From Bacteroidota bacterium (GTDB lineage: Bacteria > Bacteroidota > Bacteroidia > B-17B0 > Aurantibacillaceae), in NCBI GenBank assembly GCA_947450025.1, contig CANFTW010000004.1:62001-126000 (forward strand): DNA of 64,000 nt. Reading direction: 5' to 3'. Both the position numbers and the translations under genes were made by a program. Shown here piece by piece: positions 55,922 through 64,000 of this stretch. Every line of letters begins with the position of its first letter. The first letter of the stretch is position 1. The notes under the pieces are model-generated. The model ran no database searches. It saw nothing but the letters and a program-made list of their open reading frames with translations, and was not told the origin of the DNA.

Positions 55922-57322
55922 TTATGCTTTCAGGAAACCCATTATTTTCTCTACACTATCCTTTGCATCCCCGTACAACATTTCTGAATTTGGTTTGTAA
56001 AATAAAGGATTGTCTTCTCCCGAATAACCAGCAGACATTGAGCGTTTCATGATAATCACTTTTTCTGCTTTCCAAGCCTCAATCACAGGCATCCCGTAAA
56101 TAGAACTAGCTGGATCATCTTGTGCACTTGGGTTTACCACATCGTTAGCACCTATAACCATCACCACATCGGTATCTGGCATGTCACCATTAATTTCATC
56201 CATTTCCATAACAATATCATAAGGCACATTCGCTTCCGCTAATAACACATTCATATGACCCGGTAAGCGACCAGCTACTGGATGAATAGCGAAACGAACA
56301 TTTTTACCTGCTTTACGCAGAAATTGAACCATATCATAAATAGGATATTGTGCTTTTGCAACTGCCATTCCATAGCCTGGAACAATCACTATCGATTTTG
56401 CTTCTTTTAATAAACCCGCAACTTCTTCGTGGTTTAAGGCGGTTACTTCTCCTTCAATTGCTTTTTTCTCGCCACCTGATCCATTACCTGAACCACTTGC
56501 AAATATAACTGAAAAGAAAGAGCGATTCATGGCATGACACATATGCATAGAAAGAATAGCACCCGAACTTCCCACTAAAGCACCAGTAACAATTAATAAA
56601 TCATTGCCTAACATAAAGCCCGCAGCAGCAGCTGCCCAACCTGAATAGGAATTTAACATCGATACCACAACTGGCATATCTCCGCCACCAATTGCCATCA
56701 CCAAAACAACTCCAATAAACGAAGCAATAGCAGTCATGATTCCTAAGTATAACATGCCACCTGTTCCTTCTGCTTGACAAAATAAAATGCCAAGACCAGT
56801 GCAAGCCAACATTAATAATAAGTTCATAGTTTGTAATCCTTTAAAACTCCATGGTTTTGAAGGAACTTTACCGTCTAATTTTCCCCAAGCCACAATAGAA
56901 CCTGTGAAGGTAATCGCTCCAATAAAAATACCAATGAACACTTCCACTAAGTGAATCATATGCGCCGCGCCAGTTAATTCATGTGATTTAGGATCTAAAT
57001 ATGAGCCAAAACCAACTAATACAGCAGCTAATCCCACAAAACTATGAAGAATAGCAACTAATTGAGGCATTGCAGTCATCTCAACTTTACGAGCTAGTAA
57101 TAACCCAATAATAGATGCAACAGCAATAGCTGAAATAATATATACATGGCCAGCAACTCCCTGACCTAGAACCGTTGCAATAATGGCAACGATCATACCG
57201 ATGATACCATAGAACACGCCTCGTTTTGCGGATTCTTGTGAGGATAACCCTCCTAAACTTAAAATGAACAGGATACTTGCAAATAAATATGCTGCTGTTT
57301 GTATTTCTTTTGCGATAAACAT
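55922..57322 (-). CDS. pntB: NAD(P) transhydrogenase, subunit beta
   Basis: 466 residues. An N-terminal membrane half with several helices (about 5-260) leads to a C-terminal NADP-binding dIII domain with [35 protein letters not shown] and [13 protein letters not shown], the family signatures. With PntA it couples proton entry to hydride transfer from NADH to NADP, supplying NADPH. It follows pntA after 144 bases without a recognised terminator. Confidence 0.95.
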   Translation of the reverse strand: MFIAKEIQTAAYLFASILFILSLGGLSSQESAKRGVFYGIIGMIVAIIATVLGQGVAGHVYIISAIAVASIIGLLLARKVEMTAMPQLVAILHSFVGLAAVLVGFGSYLDPKSHELTGAAHMIHLVEVFIGIFIGAITFTGSIVAWGKLDGKVPSKPWSFKGLQTMNLLLMLACTGLGILFCQAEGTGGMLYLGIMTAIASFIGVVLVMAIGGGDMPVVVSMLNSYSGWAAAAAGFMLGNDLLIVTGALVGSSGAILSMHMCHAMNRSFFSVIFASGSGNGSGGEKKAIEGEVTALNHEEVAGLLKEAKSIVIVPGYGMAVAKAQYPIYDMVQFLRKAGKNVRFAIHPVAGRLPGHMNVLLAEANVPYDIVMEMDEINGDMPDTDVVMVIGANDVVNPSAQDDPASSIYGMPVIEAWKAEKVIIMKRSMSAGYSGEDNPLFYKPNSEMLYGDAKDSVEKIMGFLKA

Positions 57323-57466
57323 AATTTAACTCCTTTTAATTAATTAATAATTTTTGTGTCGTTGAAGCTTGCGCTTTCTATTTTAACTCTATTAGTTTTT
57401 AATTATTTTGTTTTGTTAAAAAAAGGTTACTGTAGTTCGACAATCTGGCTGACTAACTAATAAGTA

Positions 57467-59011
57467 TTATTTTTTAAACATTTTCAACATTCGGTGAGTC
57501 ACTACAAAACCTCCAACAATATTAATGCTGGCAACTAAAATGGCAATAAACGCCAAAATAGTCATTGGATTTAATAAATCATCTGTTGTTTGTAATAACC
57601 CTCCAACTACGATGATTCCACTAATCGCATTAGTTACTGCCATTAAAGGTGTGTGTAAAGAGTGAGCAACATTAGTAATTAATTGCCAACCTACAAACAC
57701 AGCTAAAATAAATACAGTGAAATGTTGAATAAATTCAGCCGGAGCAAACTTACCTACCAACAATAATAAAGCTCCAACCACCGCCAGGCGGATGAACATA
57801 GAAGTAGTTTCCTTTTTTGATTTTTCTGCGTCAGAAATTTTCTGCTCTTCGGCAGTAGGCGGAACTACTTTTACTTTTCCACCCGCAGTTGGACTAACTG
57901 GAAGCGGAGCAGGTGGCCAATTAATTTTACCATTATAAGTAACCATTGCTCTAGACACAACAGCATCTTCCATGTCTATCTTCCATTTTTCAGCTTTACC
58001 CATATCATCTAATAAATGACATAAGTTGTTTCCATATAATTGAGACGCTTGACTTGGTAATTGACTTAATTTACCAACCATAGTTACTCCATTATCAGTT
58101 GTGTAAACCTCTCCATTTCTTGTAAGAGCACAGTTACCTCCTGTTGAAGCCGCTAAATCTACAATAACCGAACCTGGTTTCATAGCCGCTACGTGATAAT
58201 CCATCCACAATTTAGGAGCTGGTCGGCCAGGAATTTGTGCCGTCGTAATCACAATATCAACTTCTTTGGCTTGTTCTAAGAACAATTTCATTTCAGCCTC
58301 AATAAACTCCTTACTCATTTCTTTTGAGTAACCTGATGATGTCGCTCCATCCTCTTCTATTTCAACAGTTAAGAAAGTGGCGCCCATTGATTCTATTTGC
58401 TCGGCAACCTCTTTACGAGTATCAAATGCTCTGACAATAGCGCCTAAAGAATTAGCTGCTCCAATAGAGGCTAATCCAGCTACACCCGCACCAATCACTA
58501 ATACTTTTGCTGGCTCTACTTTTCCTGCGGCTGTAATTTGTCCATTCAGAAAACGACCAAAATGAAATGAACCTTCAATAACAGCTCTATATCCAGCAAT
58601 GTTAGCCATAGATGATAATACATCCATTTTTTGCGCCCTCGAAATACGAGGAATAGCATCCATAGCTACTGCATTTACTTTTTTATCAGCTAATTTTTGT
58701 AATAAAGGTTGATTTTGTGCTGGCCATAAATAACTTAATAATACTAAACCTTCTTTCATCAAATCAACTTCTTCCATCGAAGGCTCTTTTACCTTTAATA
58801 CAATATCCGAATTGCCATATATTTCAGCGGCGGTATTGACAATTTTAGCCCCTGCTTCTTCAAATTCTTTATCAGAAAAATTAGCTTTAGCACCAGCATT
58901 TTGTTGAACATAAACCTCAAATCCTTGCTTCTGCAATCGTTTGACAGTTTTTGGAGTTGCAGCTACTCTCAACTCATTTGGAAATATTTCCGATGGAATA
59001 CCAACTTTCAT
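57467..59011 (-). CDS. pntA: NAD(P) transhydrogenase, subunit alpha
   Basis: About 514 residues from the ATG at 59011 ([17 protein letters not shown]). The frame continues upstream to 59062, but MKVGIPSE is the family start. The alanine-dehydrogenase-like dI domain has the Rossmann motif [21 protein letters not shown] and FDTR. Four C-terminal membrane helices (about 415-514) are fused on, so alpha is not split as in some bacteria. Gene order alpha then beta is usual. Confidence 0.95.
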   Translation of the reverse strand: MKVGIPSEIFPNELRVAATPKTVKRLQKQGFEVYVQQNAGAKANFSDKEFEEAGAKIVNTAAEIYGNSDIVLKVKEPSMEEVDLMKEGLVLLSYLWPAQNQPLLQKLADKKVNAVAMDAIPRISRAQKMDVLSSMANIAGYRAVIEGSFHFGRFLNGQITAAGKVEPAKVLVIGAGVAGLASIGAANSLGAIVRAFDTRKEVAEQIESMGATFLTVEIEEDGATSSGYSKEMSKEFIEAEMKLFLEQAKEVDIVITTAQIPGRPAPKLWMDYHVAAMKPGSVIVDLAASTGGNCALTRNGEVYTTDNGVTMVGKLSQLPSQASQLYGNNLCHLLDDMGKAEKWKIDMEDAVVSRAMVTYNGKINWPPAPLPVSPTAGGKVKVVPPTAEEQKISDAEKSKKETTSMFIRLAVVGALLLLVGKFAPAEFIQHFTVFILAVFVGWQLITNVAHSLHTPLMAVTNAISGIIVVGGLLQTTDDLLNPMTILAFIAILVASINIVGGFVVTHRMLKMFKK

Positions 59012-59196
59012 ATCGTATATGTTTATTGTTTTATGATTTAGCTTAGATGTAAATGATATCAACTTTATGCAATTAAATCACATGTAAGAGGCTATTTGAT
59101 TTACATAAAAAATCAAGCAACAAATAAAGCAAAAAAACACGAGTAATTCAACTTTGATTTATAAACAGACTTAAGGGGTTTTAACTATCAAATAAA

Positions 59197-59226
59197 AAAG
59201 CCCATTTATCAATGATAAATGGGCTT
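59197..59226 (-). terminator. Terminator of the small Lys/Cys-rich gene
   Basis: AAAGCCCATTTATCA (59197-59211) pairs with TGATAAATGGGCTTT (59212-59226), a long near-perfect palindrome immediately after the gene on the minus strand, followed there by a T-run. It separates this gene from pntA. Confidence 0.85.
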
Positions 59227-59246
59227 TAAAATTAAAAGCAAGAAAA

Positions 59247-59498
59247 TTATTTCGTTTCAGCTGCTTTTGTTTCAGCTGCTGCTCCAGTAGCTTTTTTGTC
59301 TTTGCAACAAGCTTTTTTCTCACCAGATTTTGCATCTCCAGAACAAGCTTTTCCTTCTGCTCCAGCTTTTTCTTTGCAACAAGATTTTTCACCTTTTTTA
59401 CACTCTTTTTTTCCTTTATCTTTATCATCGTTGTTAACAGATGCAGATACGCTTCCTACTAATCCAGCGAAAGCTAACATTAAAAATACTTTTTTCAT
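59247..59498 (-). CDS. Small exported Lys/Cys-rich protein
   Basis: 83 residues from the ATG at 59498. The signal peptide (MKKVFLMLAFAGLVGSVSASV) is followed by a short mature chain of Lys, Glu, Ala and Gly with six Cys in a repeated pattern (CKKGEKSCCKEK, KACSGDAKSGEKKACCKDK). The Cys clusters could bind metal or form disulfides, but no family is certain. An exact TATATTTG box and a strong terminator show that it is an independently expressed gene. The upstream in-frame extension to 59528 is not needed. Confidence 0.7.
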   Translation of the reverse strand: MKKVFLMLAFAGLVGSVSASVNNDDKDKGKKECKKGEKSCCKEKAGAEGKACSGDAKSGEKKACCKDKKATGAAAETKAAETK

Positions 59499-59525
59499 GA
59501 TTGTGTTTGTTATAAATTTATATAG

Positions 59526-59533
59526 CAAATATA
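59526..59533 (-). promoter_or_regulatory. -7 promoter box for the Lys/Cys-rich gene
   Basis: TATATTTG on the minus strand lies 28 bases before the ATG at 59498 and matches TAnnTTTG exactly. It overlaps the longer open frame, supporting the shorter start. Confidence 0.5.
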
Positions 59534-59702
59534 ACTTATTTAATTTTTAAAGAAGAGAACATTTGTCATATTCACCGCATTTTTTTGTTAAAAAAACATA
59601 TTTCATACCTATAATGATTTAAACCCTGAAAATTGTATTTTTTTTGAAGTTTGCTTTTTTCGATTTAGATTTTTAGATTTATTCATCATTAAAATTGAAA
59701 CT

Positions 59703-61982
59703 ATGAAAAAAACTATACTCTTAGCAAGTTTTATTATCTGCTCCCTATCCTTTAATGCTCAATCAAATCAAGGTTTATGGACATCAATCAATGAGAAAGA
59801 TATCATTGTAACAGGCAAACGAGATATTGTTCCAGAGAAGTATCAAACAATTCATGTTGATATGATTTCTTTAAAGAACTTCCTATCTACAGCCCCTTTA
59901 GAAAAAAACGTCAAAACTGAATATTCAAATGTTGCCATTAGTCTTCCAATGCCTGATGGAAGTTTTCAAGATTTCAAGATTGTTGAATCTCCTGTGATGG
60001 AAGAATCATTACAAAATAGCTTTCCAAACATTAGAACCTACAATATCAGAGGAATTGATGATAATTATGCAAGCGGAAAATTAGATTTAACTGAATTTGG
60101 ATTTCACGGCATGATTCGCAGCCCAAAAGGAGATGTTTTTATTGACCCTTATTGTAAATGGAATACTTTGGATTACATTAGCTACTATACAACTGATTTT
60201 AATAAACCATTAAACGAAAGAGGTTTTTGTGAAGGAGTATTAGGTAATGTTCAATCAGGAAATATTCAAAATAATGTTTCATCTCCTAATGTTATGATTT
60301 GTTCTGGAACAAATCTTAGAACGTATCGTTTAGCCATTGCTTGTACTAAAGAGTATGCGATTGCAGCCACTGGCTCAACAACACCTACAAAAGCACAAAC
60401 ACTTGCTAAAGTTGTTACCACTGTTAATAGAGTTGATGGCGTTTATGAAACTGAAGCTGCTATTAAATTAGTATTAGTTCCAACAACAACGCTTGTGTTA
60501 TATACAAGTGCCACAGGATCTGGCTTTACAACCGCAGATAATAGCAATGCAAATACATTAATTTCTAAAAGTCAATCTGTTATCACCTCAAATATAGGTA
60601 GTGCAAATTTTGATATTGGCCATACTTTTAGTACTGGCGGCGGCGGATTAGCGCAATTAGGTTGCGTTTGCTCAACTAACTCAAAAGCAAGTGGTATCAC
60701 CGGAAGCCCAAGTCCTGTTGGAGACGCTTACGATATTGATTATGTTGCTCATGAAATGGGGCATCAATTTGGAGGAAATCATACGTTCAATAATTCTTCA
60801 CTAGGAAGTTGTGCTGGTAACAGAAATGCGGGCACATCTGTTGAGCCAGGAAGCGGTATTACAATTATGGCTTACGCTGGGATATGTGGTACCGATGATT
60901 TGGCAGCACATAGTATTGCTTACTTTCATTCTGTAAGTTTTGATGAAATTATGGCCTATTCAAATTCAGGAAATGGAAATAGCTGTCCTGTTAATACAGC
61001 AACAGGAAATCATGCACCCGTAGTAACAGGAAGTGCTAATTATATTGTTCCTGCTAATACCCCATTTCAATTAACAGGTTCTGCAACTGATGCAGACGGA
61101 GATGCATTAACCTACCAATGGGAAGAAGCAGATGCTGGTCCAACGGCAAGCGTTTGGAATGCTGGAACAAAACCATTTTTTATGTCATATGCTCCAACCA
61201 CTTCACCAACAAGATTATTTCCAAAACTATCCGTTATTTTATCAGGAAATATGCAATCAACTAAAGGTGAATATTTACCAACTACTGCACAAACATTAAA
61301 ATTCAGATTAATCGCTCGTGATAATAAAATGGGCGGCGGCGGCGTTTGCTATGCTGTTTCGCAAGTTACTGTTAATGCAGCAACTGGACCTTTTGCAGTG
61401 ACGTCTCAAAGCACAACTGGTATTACTTATCCAAGTGGTTCAACTCAAGCTGTAACGTGGAATGTGAACGGAACAAATGCTGCACCTATCAATTGTGCAA
61501 ATGTTAATATTTATGTTAGTACCGATAACGGTACAACATTTACCTTAAGCGTAGCTAATACACCTAATGATGGGTCTGAAAACATTGTACTACCAGTAGT
61601 GACGGTTACAAAGCCTTCATGCAGAGTAAAAGTGGAAAGTATTGGAAATGTATTTTTTGATATTAATGATAAATTTTTTGCGATTACCACCACAACTGGT
61701 TTAAACCAATATTCAAATTCTAATAATTTCAATATTCAATTATATCCTAATCCATTCTCAAGTTCGGTTAAAGTTGACATTAATGCAACAACTGGTTTAG
61801 AGGAATCTAAAACAGTGATTAATGTTTATGATATCTTAGGGAATATTGTAAGAACTGAGCATATTAAAATAACTGAAAACTTCTCTAAAGTTTTTGATTT
61901 TTCATCGCTTGCTAATGGCTCGTATATCGTTGAAGTAACGGATGGAAAACAAAAATCTGTAGCACGATTAATCAAGATGTAA
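59703..61982 (+). CDS. Reprolysin-like (M12B) metalloprotease with T9SS type A sorting domain
   Basis: 759 residues. Signal peptide (to about 20, FNAQ), then a propeptide-like region (about 25-190). The catalytic domain holds HEMGHQFGGNH at 350-360, the extended HExxHxxGxxH metzincin zinc site. MAYAGICG further on is the expected Met-turn. A beta-sandwich region (about 430-655) follows, and the last about 80 residues are a T9SS type A sorting domain (IQLYPNPFSSSVKVDI, VYDILGNIVRT, GSYIVEVTDG, RLIKM). It is predicted to be secreted or surface-bound through the type IX system and to degrade external protein. Confidence 0.92.
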   Translation: MKKTILLASFIICSLSFNAQSNQGLWTSINEKDIIVTGKRDIVPEKYQTIHVDMISLKNFLSTAPLEKNVKTEYSNVAISLPMPDGSFQDFKIVESPVMEESLQNSFPNIRTYNIRGIDDNYASGKLDLTEFGFHGMIRSPKGDVFIDPYCKWNTLDYISYYTTDFNKPLNERGFCEGVLGNVQSGNIQNNVSSPNVMICSGTNLRTYRLAIACTKEYAIAATGSTTPTKAQTLAKVVTTVNRVDGVYETEAAIKLVLVPTTTLVLYTSATGSGFTTADNSNANTLISKSQSVITSNIGSANFDIGHTFSTGGGGLAQLGCVCSTNSKASGITGSPSPVGDAYDIDYVAHEMGHQFGGNHTFNNSSLGSCAGNRNAGTSVEPGSGITIMAYAGICGTDDLAAHSIAYFHSVSFDEIMAYSNSGNGNSCPVNTATGNHAPVVTGSANYIVPANTPFQLTGSATDADGDALTYQWEEADAGPTASVWNAGTKPFFMSYAPTTSPTRLFPKLSVILSGNMQSTKGEYLPTTAQTLKFRLIARDNKMGGGGVCYAVSQVTVNAATGPFAVTSQSTTGITYPSGSTQAVTWNVNGTNAAPINCANVNIYVSTDNGTTFTLSVANTPNDGSENIVLPVVTVTKPSCRVKVESIGNVFFDINDKFFAITTTTGLNQYSNSNNFNIQLYPNPFSSSVKVDINATTGLEESKTVINVYDILGNIVRTEHIKITENFSKVFDFSSLANGSYIVEVTDGKQKSVARLIKM

Positions 61983-62055
61983 CAGCAAAAAAAGGACAAG
62001 CTAAATACAGCTTAGGATATTTTTTAAAAAAGTTTTTTTTATAAATATTTATTAT

Positions 62056-62063
62056 TAGCTTTG
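62056..62063 (+). promoter_or_regulatory. -7 promoter box for the cold-shock gene
   Basis: TAGCTTTG matches TAnnTTTG exactly, 28 bases before the ATG at 62092. Confidence 0.5.
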
Positions 62064-62091
62064 GGCATAAACAATTTTTTAAAAAAATAAA

Positions 62092-62283
62092 ATGAGCACA
62101 GGAACAGTAAAATTTTTTAACGAAACTAAAGGTTTTGGTTTCATTAAAGAGGAAGAATCAGGAAAAGAGTACTTTGTACACGTAACTGGTTTAGTAGACA
62201 AAATCAGAGAAAACGACAATGTTACCTTTGAAATCCAAGAAGGTAAAAAAGGATTAAATGCAGTAAACGTAAAACTATCATAG
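62092..62283 (+). CDS. Cold-shock domain protein (CspA family)
   Basis: 63 residues, standard length. RNP1 appears as KGFGFI and RNP2 as YFVHV, giving a single-stranded nucleic-acid-binding OB fold. CspA-type proteins act as RNA chaperones. The 5' leader is short (about 22 bases), so the long cold-sensing leader of E. coli cspA is absent. A -7 box at 62056 and a strong terminator at 62308 mark it as monocistronic. Confidence 0.93.
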   Translation: MSTGTVKFFNETKGFGFIKEEESGKEYFVHVTGLVDKIRENDNVTFEIQEGKKGLNAVNVKLS

Positions 62284-62307
62284 TTATATAATACCATTTA
62301 AAATTTT

Positions 62308-62340
62308 ATCCCCGGAAAGTAATTTTCGGGGATTTTTTTT
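62308..62340 (+). terminator. Rho-independent terminator of the cold-shock gene
   Basis: ATCCCCGG and CGGGGAT-type arms (62308-62318 with 62324-62333, one bulged base) are followed by a run of eight T. Confidence 0.88.
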
Positions 62341-62434
62341 ACAGTATTTTTTATGGAAAAAGTAAACATTAAACACACTAATAGTTAAAAAAATGTTATT
62401 TTAGGCGACTAATTAAAAAACACTAAAATTATTT

Positions 62435-64000
62435 ATGGAACAAGTTACTGTACAAAAAGGGCATCCAAAAGGACTTTACCTATTATTTTTTACTGAAATG
62501 TGGGAGCGTTTTTCTTACTATGGAATGCGTGCAATTTTTACGTTATTTATGGCCAATGCCTTATTGTTTGATAAATCTTTATCATCAACTATTTATGGTA
62601 ATTATACAGGCTTAGTATACTTAACTCCGCTTATCGGAGGTTATGTGGCAGATAAATATTGGGGCAACAGACGTTCGATTTTTATTGGAGGTATTTTAAT
62701 GGCAATTGGGCAATTTTTCATGTTCATGTCTGCTTCTTTTTATAGTAACAGCTCGCTTTCAGCAACGCTTATGTTTACTGGTCTTGGATTTTTAATTTTC
62801 GGTAATGGTTTTTTCAAACCAAATATTTCAACATTAGTTGGTCAATTGTATGCCGATGGTGATAAGAGAGTGGATTCGGCATTCACTATTTTTTACATGG
62901 GTATTAACTTAGGCGCTTTTTTCGCACCATTAGTTTGTGGTGGATTAGGCGAAGTTTATGAAAATGGAGTTATTAATCCAGCAGCTTTTAAATGGGGATT
63001 CCTTGCGGCTTGTATAGGAATGATAATAAGTACCATTTCATTTGAATTTTTAAAAGGTAAATATCTAGTTTCTCCAACTGGCGAGGCTATAGGCGTAAAA
63101 CCAAAGCCTGCTGTAATTGATAATAGTGTTTCAAAAGTTAAAACTACACCTGTTCAAATGGCATTTTGGGCTATTTTAGCACTTGTTTTATTTGTTGTAT
63201 TTAAAGGATTTGTAGGATTTGATACCATTGGCGCGTTTATTTATACAGCTTGTATTGTTGCACCAGCAACTATTATTACTGATAAAAGTTTAACTAAAGA
63301 AGAAAAAGAAAGAATTTGGGTAATTTTTATCATTGCATTTTTTGTTATTTTCTTTTGGTCGGCATTTGAACAAGCTGGTGCATCATTAACCTTTTTCGCT
63401 CAGGAACAAACTAATCGTATGATTGGTTCATTTGAAGTAAAAGCAAGTTATTTCCAAAGTATAAACGCAGTAGCAATTGTTATTTTTGCTCCACTATTTG
63501 CTATTTTATGGACAACTTTAGGTAAAAAGAATCGCGAACCCGCTTCGCCTGTTAAGCAAGCTGTTGGTTTGTTTTTATTAGCAATCGGTTATTTGATTAT
63601 TGCTATTGGTGTTAAAGATTTAGATCCAAGTGTAAAAGTTAGCATGATGTGGTTAGTAACACTTTACACGGTGCATACCTTTGGTGAATTATGTTTATCT
63701 CCAATTGGATTATCAATGGTTGTTAAACTAGCTCCTGTAAGATTTGCATCATTATTAATGGGAGTATGGTTTTTATCGACGGCAACTGCCAATAAATTTG
63801 CAGGAGACTTAAGCGCATTATACCCTGAAGAAGTGAAATTAGAAAAAAGTGTAACTGCATCTCAATTTACATTTAACACAACTGATAGTTTAATGAATAA
63901 AAACATTACAATTGACAGTTTATTAGTTACAAAATTGGCAGCCATGCACCCTCACACAATTATGAAGATTGCATTAGATACAGATGATGATGCTAAAGCA
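62435..64000 (+). CDS. POT family di/tripeptide transporter (cut by window edge)
   Basis: Open for 522 codons from the ATG at 62435 to the last base, with no stop. The N-terminus has the POT signature EMWERFSYYGMRA (ExxERF), then GGYVADKYWGNRRSI, GNGFFKPNISTLVGQLY and FYMGINLGAFFAPLVCG, followed by FGELCLSPIGLSMVVKLAP in a late helix. Proton-coupled peptide import at the inner membrane is expected. The last visible region (YPEEVKLEKSVTASQ and onward) is a hydrophilic insertion after a late helix, and the terminal helices lie beyond the window. Confidence 0.92.
   Translation, partial: MEQVTVQKGHPKGLYLLFFTEMWERFSYYGMRAIFTLFMANALLFDKSLSSTIYGNYTGLVYLTPLIGGYVADKYWGNRRSIFIGGILMAIGQFFMFMSASFYSNSSLSATLMFTGLGFLIFGNGFFKPNISTLVGQLYADGDKRVDSAFTIFYMGINLGAFFAPLVCGGLGEVYENGVINPAAFKWGFLAACIGMIISTISFEFLKGKYLVSPTGEAIGVKPKPAVIDNSVSKVKTTPVQMAFWAILALVLFVVFKGFVGFDTIGAFIYTACIVAPATIITDKSLTKEEKERIWVIFIIAFFVIFFWSAFEQAGASLTFFAQEQTNRMIGSFEVKASYFQSINAVAIVIFAPLFAILWTTLGKKNREPASPVKQAVGLFLLAIGYLIIAIGVKDLDPSVKVSMMWLVTLYTVHTFGELCLSPIGLSMVVKLAPVRFASLLMGVWFLSTATANKFAGDLSALYPEEVKLEKSVTASQFTFNTTDSLMNKNITIDSLLVTKLAAMHPHTIMKIALDTDDDAKA

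Noticed and set aside
61981-62050. Short AAGCT/AGCTT stem after the metalloprotease gene
   Set aside because: Five-base stem with a delayed T-run, too weak to call as a terminator.

Overview
The window is one chromosomal stretch from a low-GC member of the Bacteroidota, probably a gliding or type IX secretion (T9SS) lineage related to Flavobacteriia, Sphingobacteriia or Cytophagia. The evidence is a gliding lipoprotein GldB, two secreted proteins with C-terminal T9SS sorting domains (type B at 32678-37678, type A at 59703-61982), a complete MoxR/Bat aerotolerance operon, DUF3127, MnmD, a POT peptide transporter, and TAnnTTTG -7 promoter boxes in place of Shine-Dalgarno-type leaders. Genus cannot be resolved from the sequence alone.

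Layout. (1) 1-5800 is an accessory block, visibly more A+T-rich than the rest, made only of unrecognised secreted proteins. A minus-strand gene (1-831, running off the left edge) carries a Cys-rich module and is split by an in-frame TAA. Across a 709-bp gene-free spacer, a divergent four-gene operon (1541-5586) encodes a coiled-coil secreted protein, a second copy of the Cys module, and two tandem TPR-like paralogs. A tRNA-3'-end-like fragment and nested inverted repeats lie at its border with the core genome. (2) 5957-32674 is mostly core metabolism and housekeeping: tex, a SprT-like protease, gldB, an outer-membrane barrel, nadE, folB, ansA, DUF3127, a large protein with a TolA-like decapeptide array, an alpha/beta hydrolase, a phospholipase D lipoprotein, a class V aminotransferase, initiator tRNA, era, mnmD, an SF1 helicase, a beta-lactamase-fold hydrolase, a permease, an M23 peptidase and alaS. 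(3) 32678-41307 holds a giant T9SS adhesin-like protein, and divergently an ECF sigma factor operon (sigma, membrane-anchored partner, SUMF1-type protein). (4) 41335-46313 holds bioF-bioB, two small secreted or hydrolase genes and rocD. (5) 46477-54809 is the moxR-DUF58-DUF4381-batA-batB-batC-batD-batE operon. (6) 54834-64000 holds a transglutaminase-like lipoprotein, pntB and pntA, a Lys/Cys-rich exported peptide, an M12B-type T9SS metalloprotease, a cold-shock protein and a POT transporter cut by the right edge.

How the genes work together: much of the window concerns the envelope and secretion (GldB, T9SS cargo, Bat complex, M23 peptidase, barrels, lipoproteins). The best candidates for undescribed biology are the Cys-module/TPR secreted operon at the left end and the ECF sigma operon, which is preceded by four TTCACT repeats, three of them spaced exactly 21 bp apart. 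No CRISPR array, transposase, integrase or rRNA was seen.
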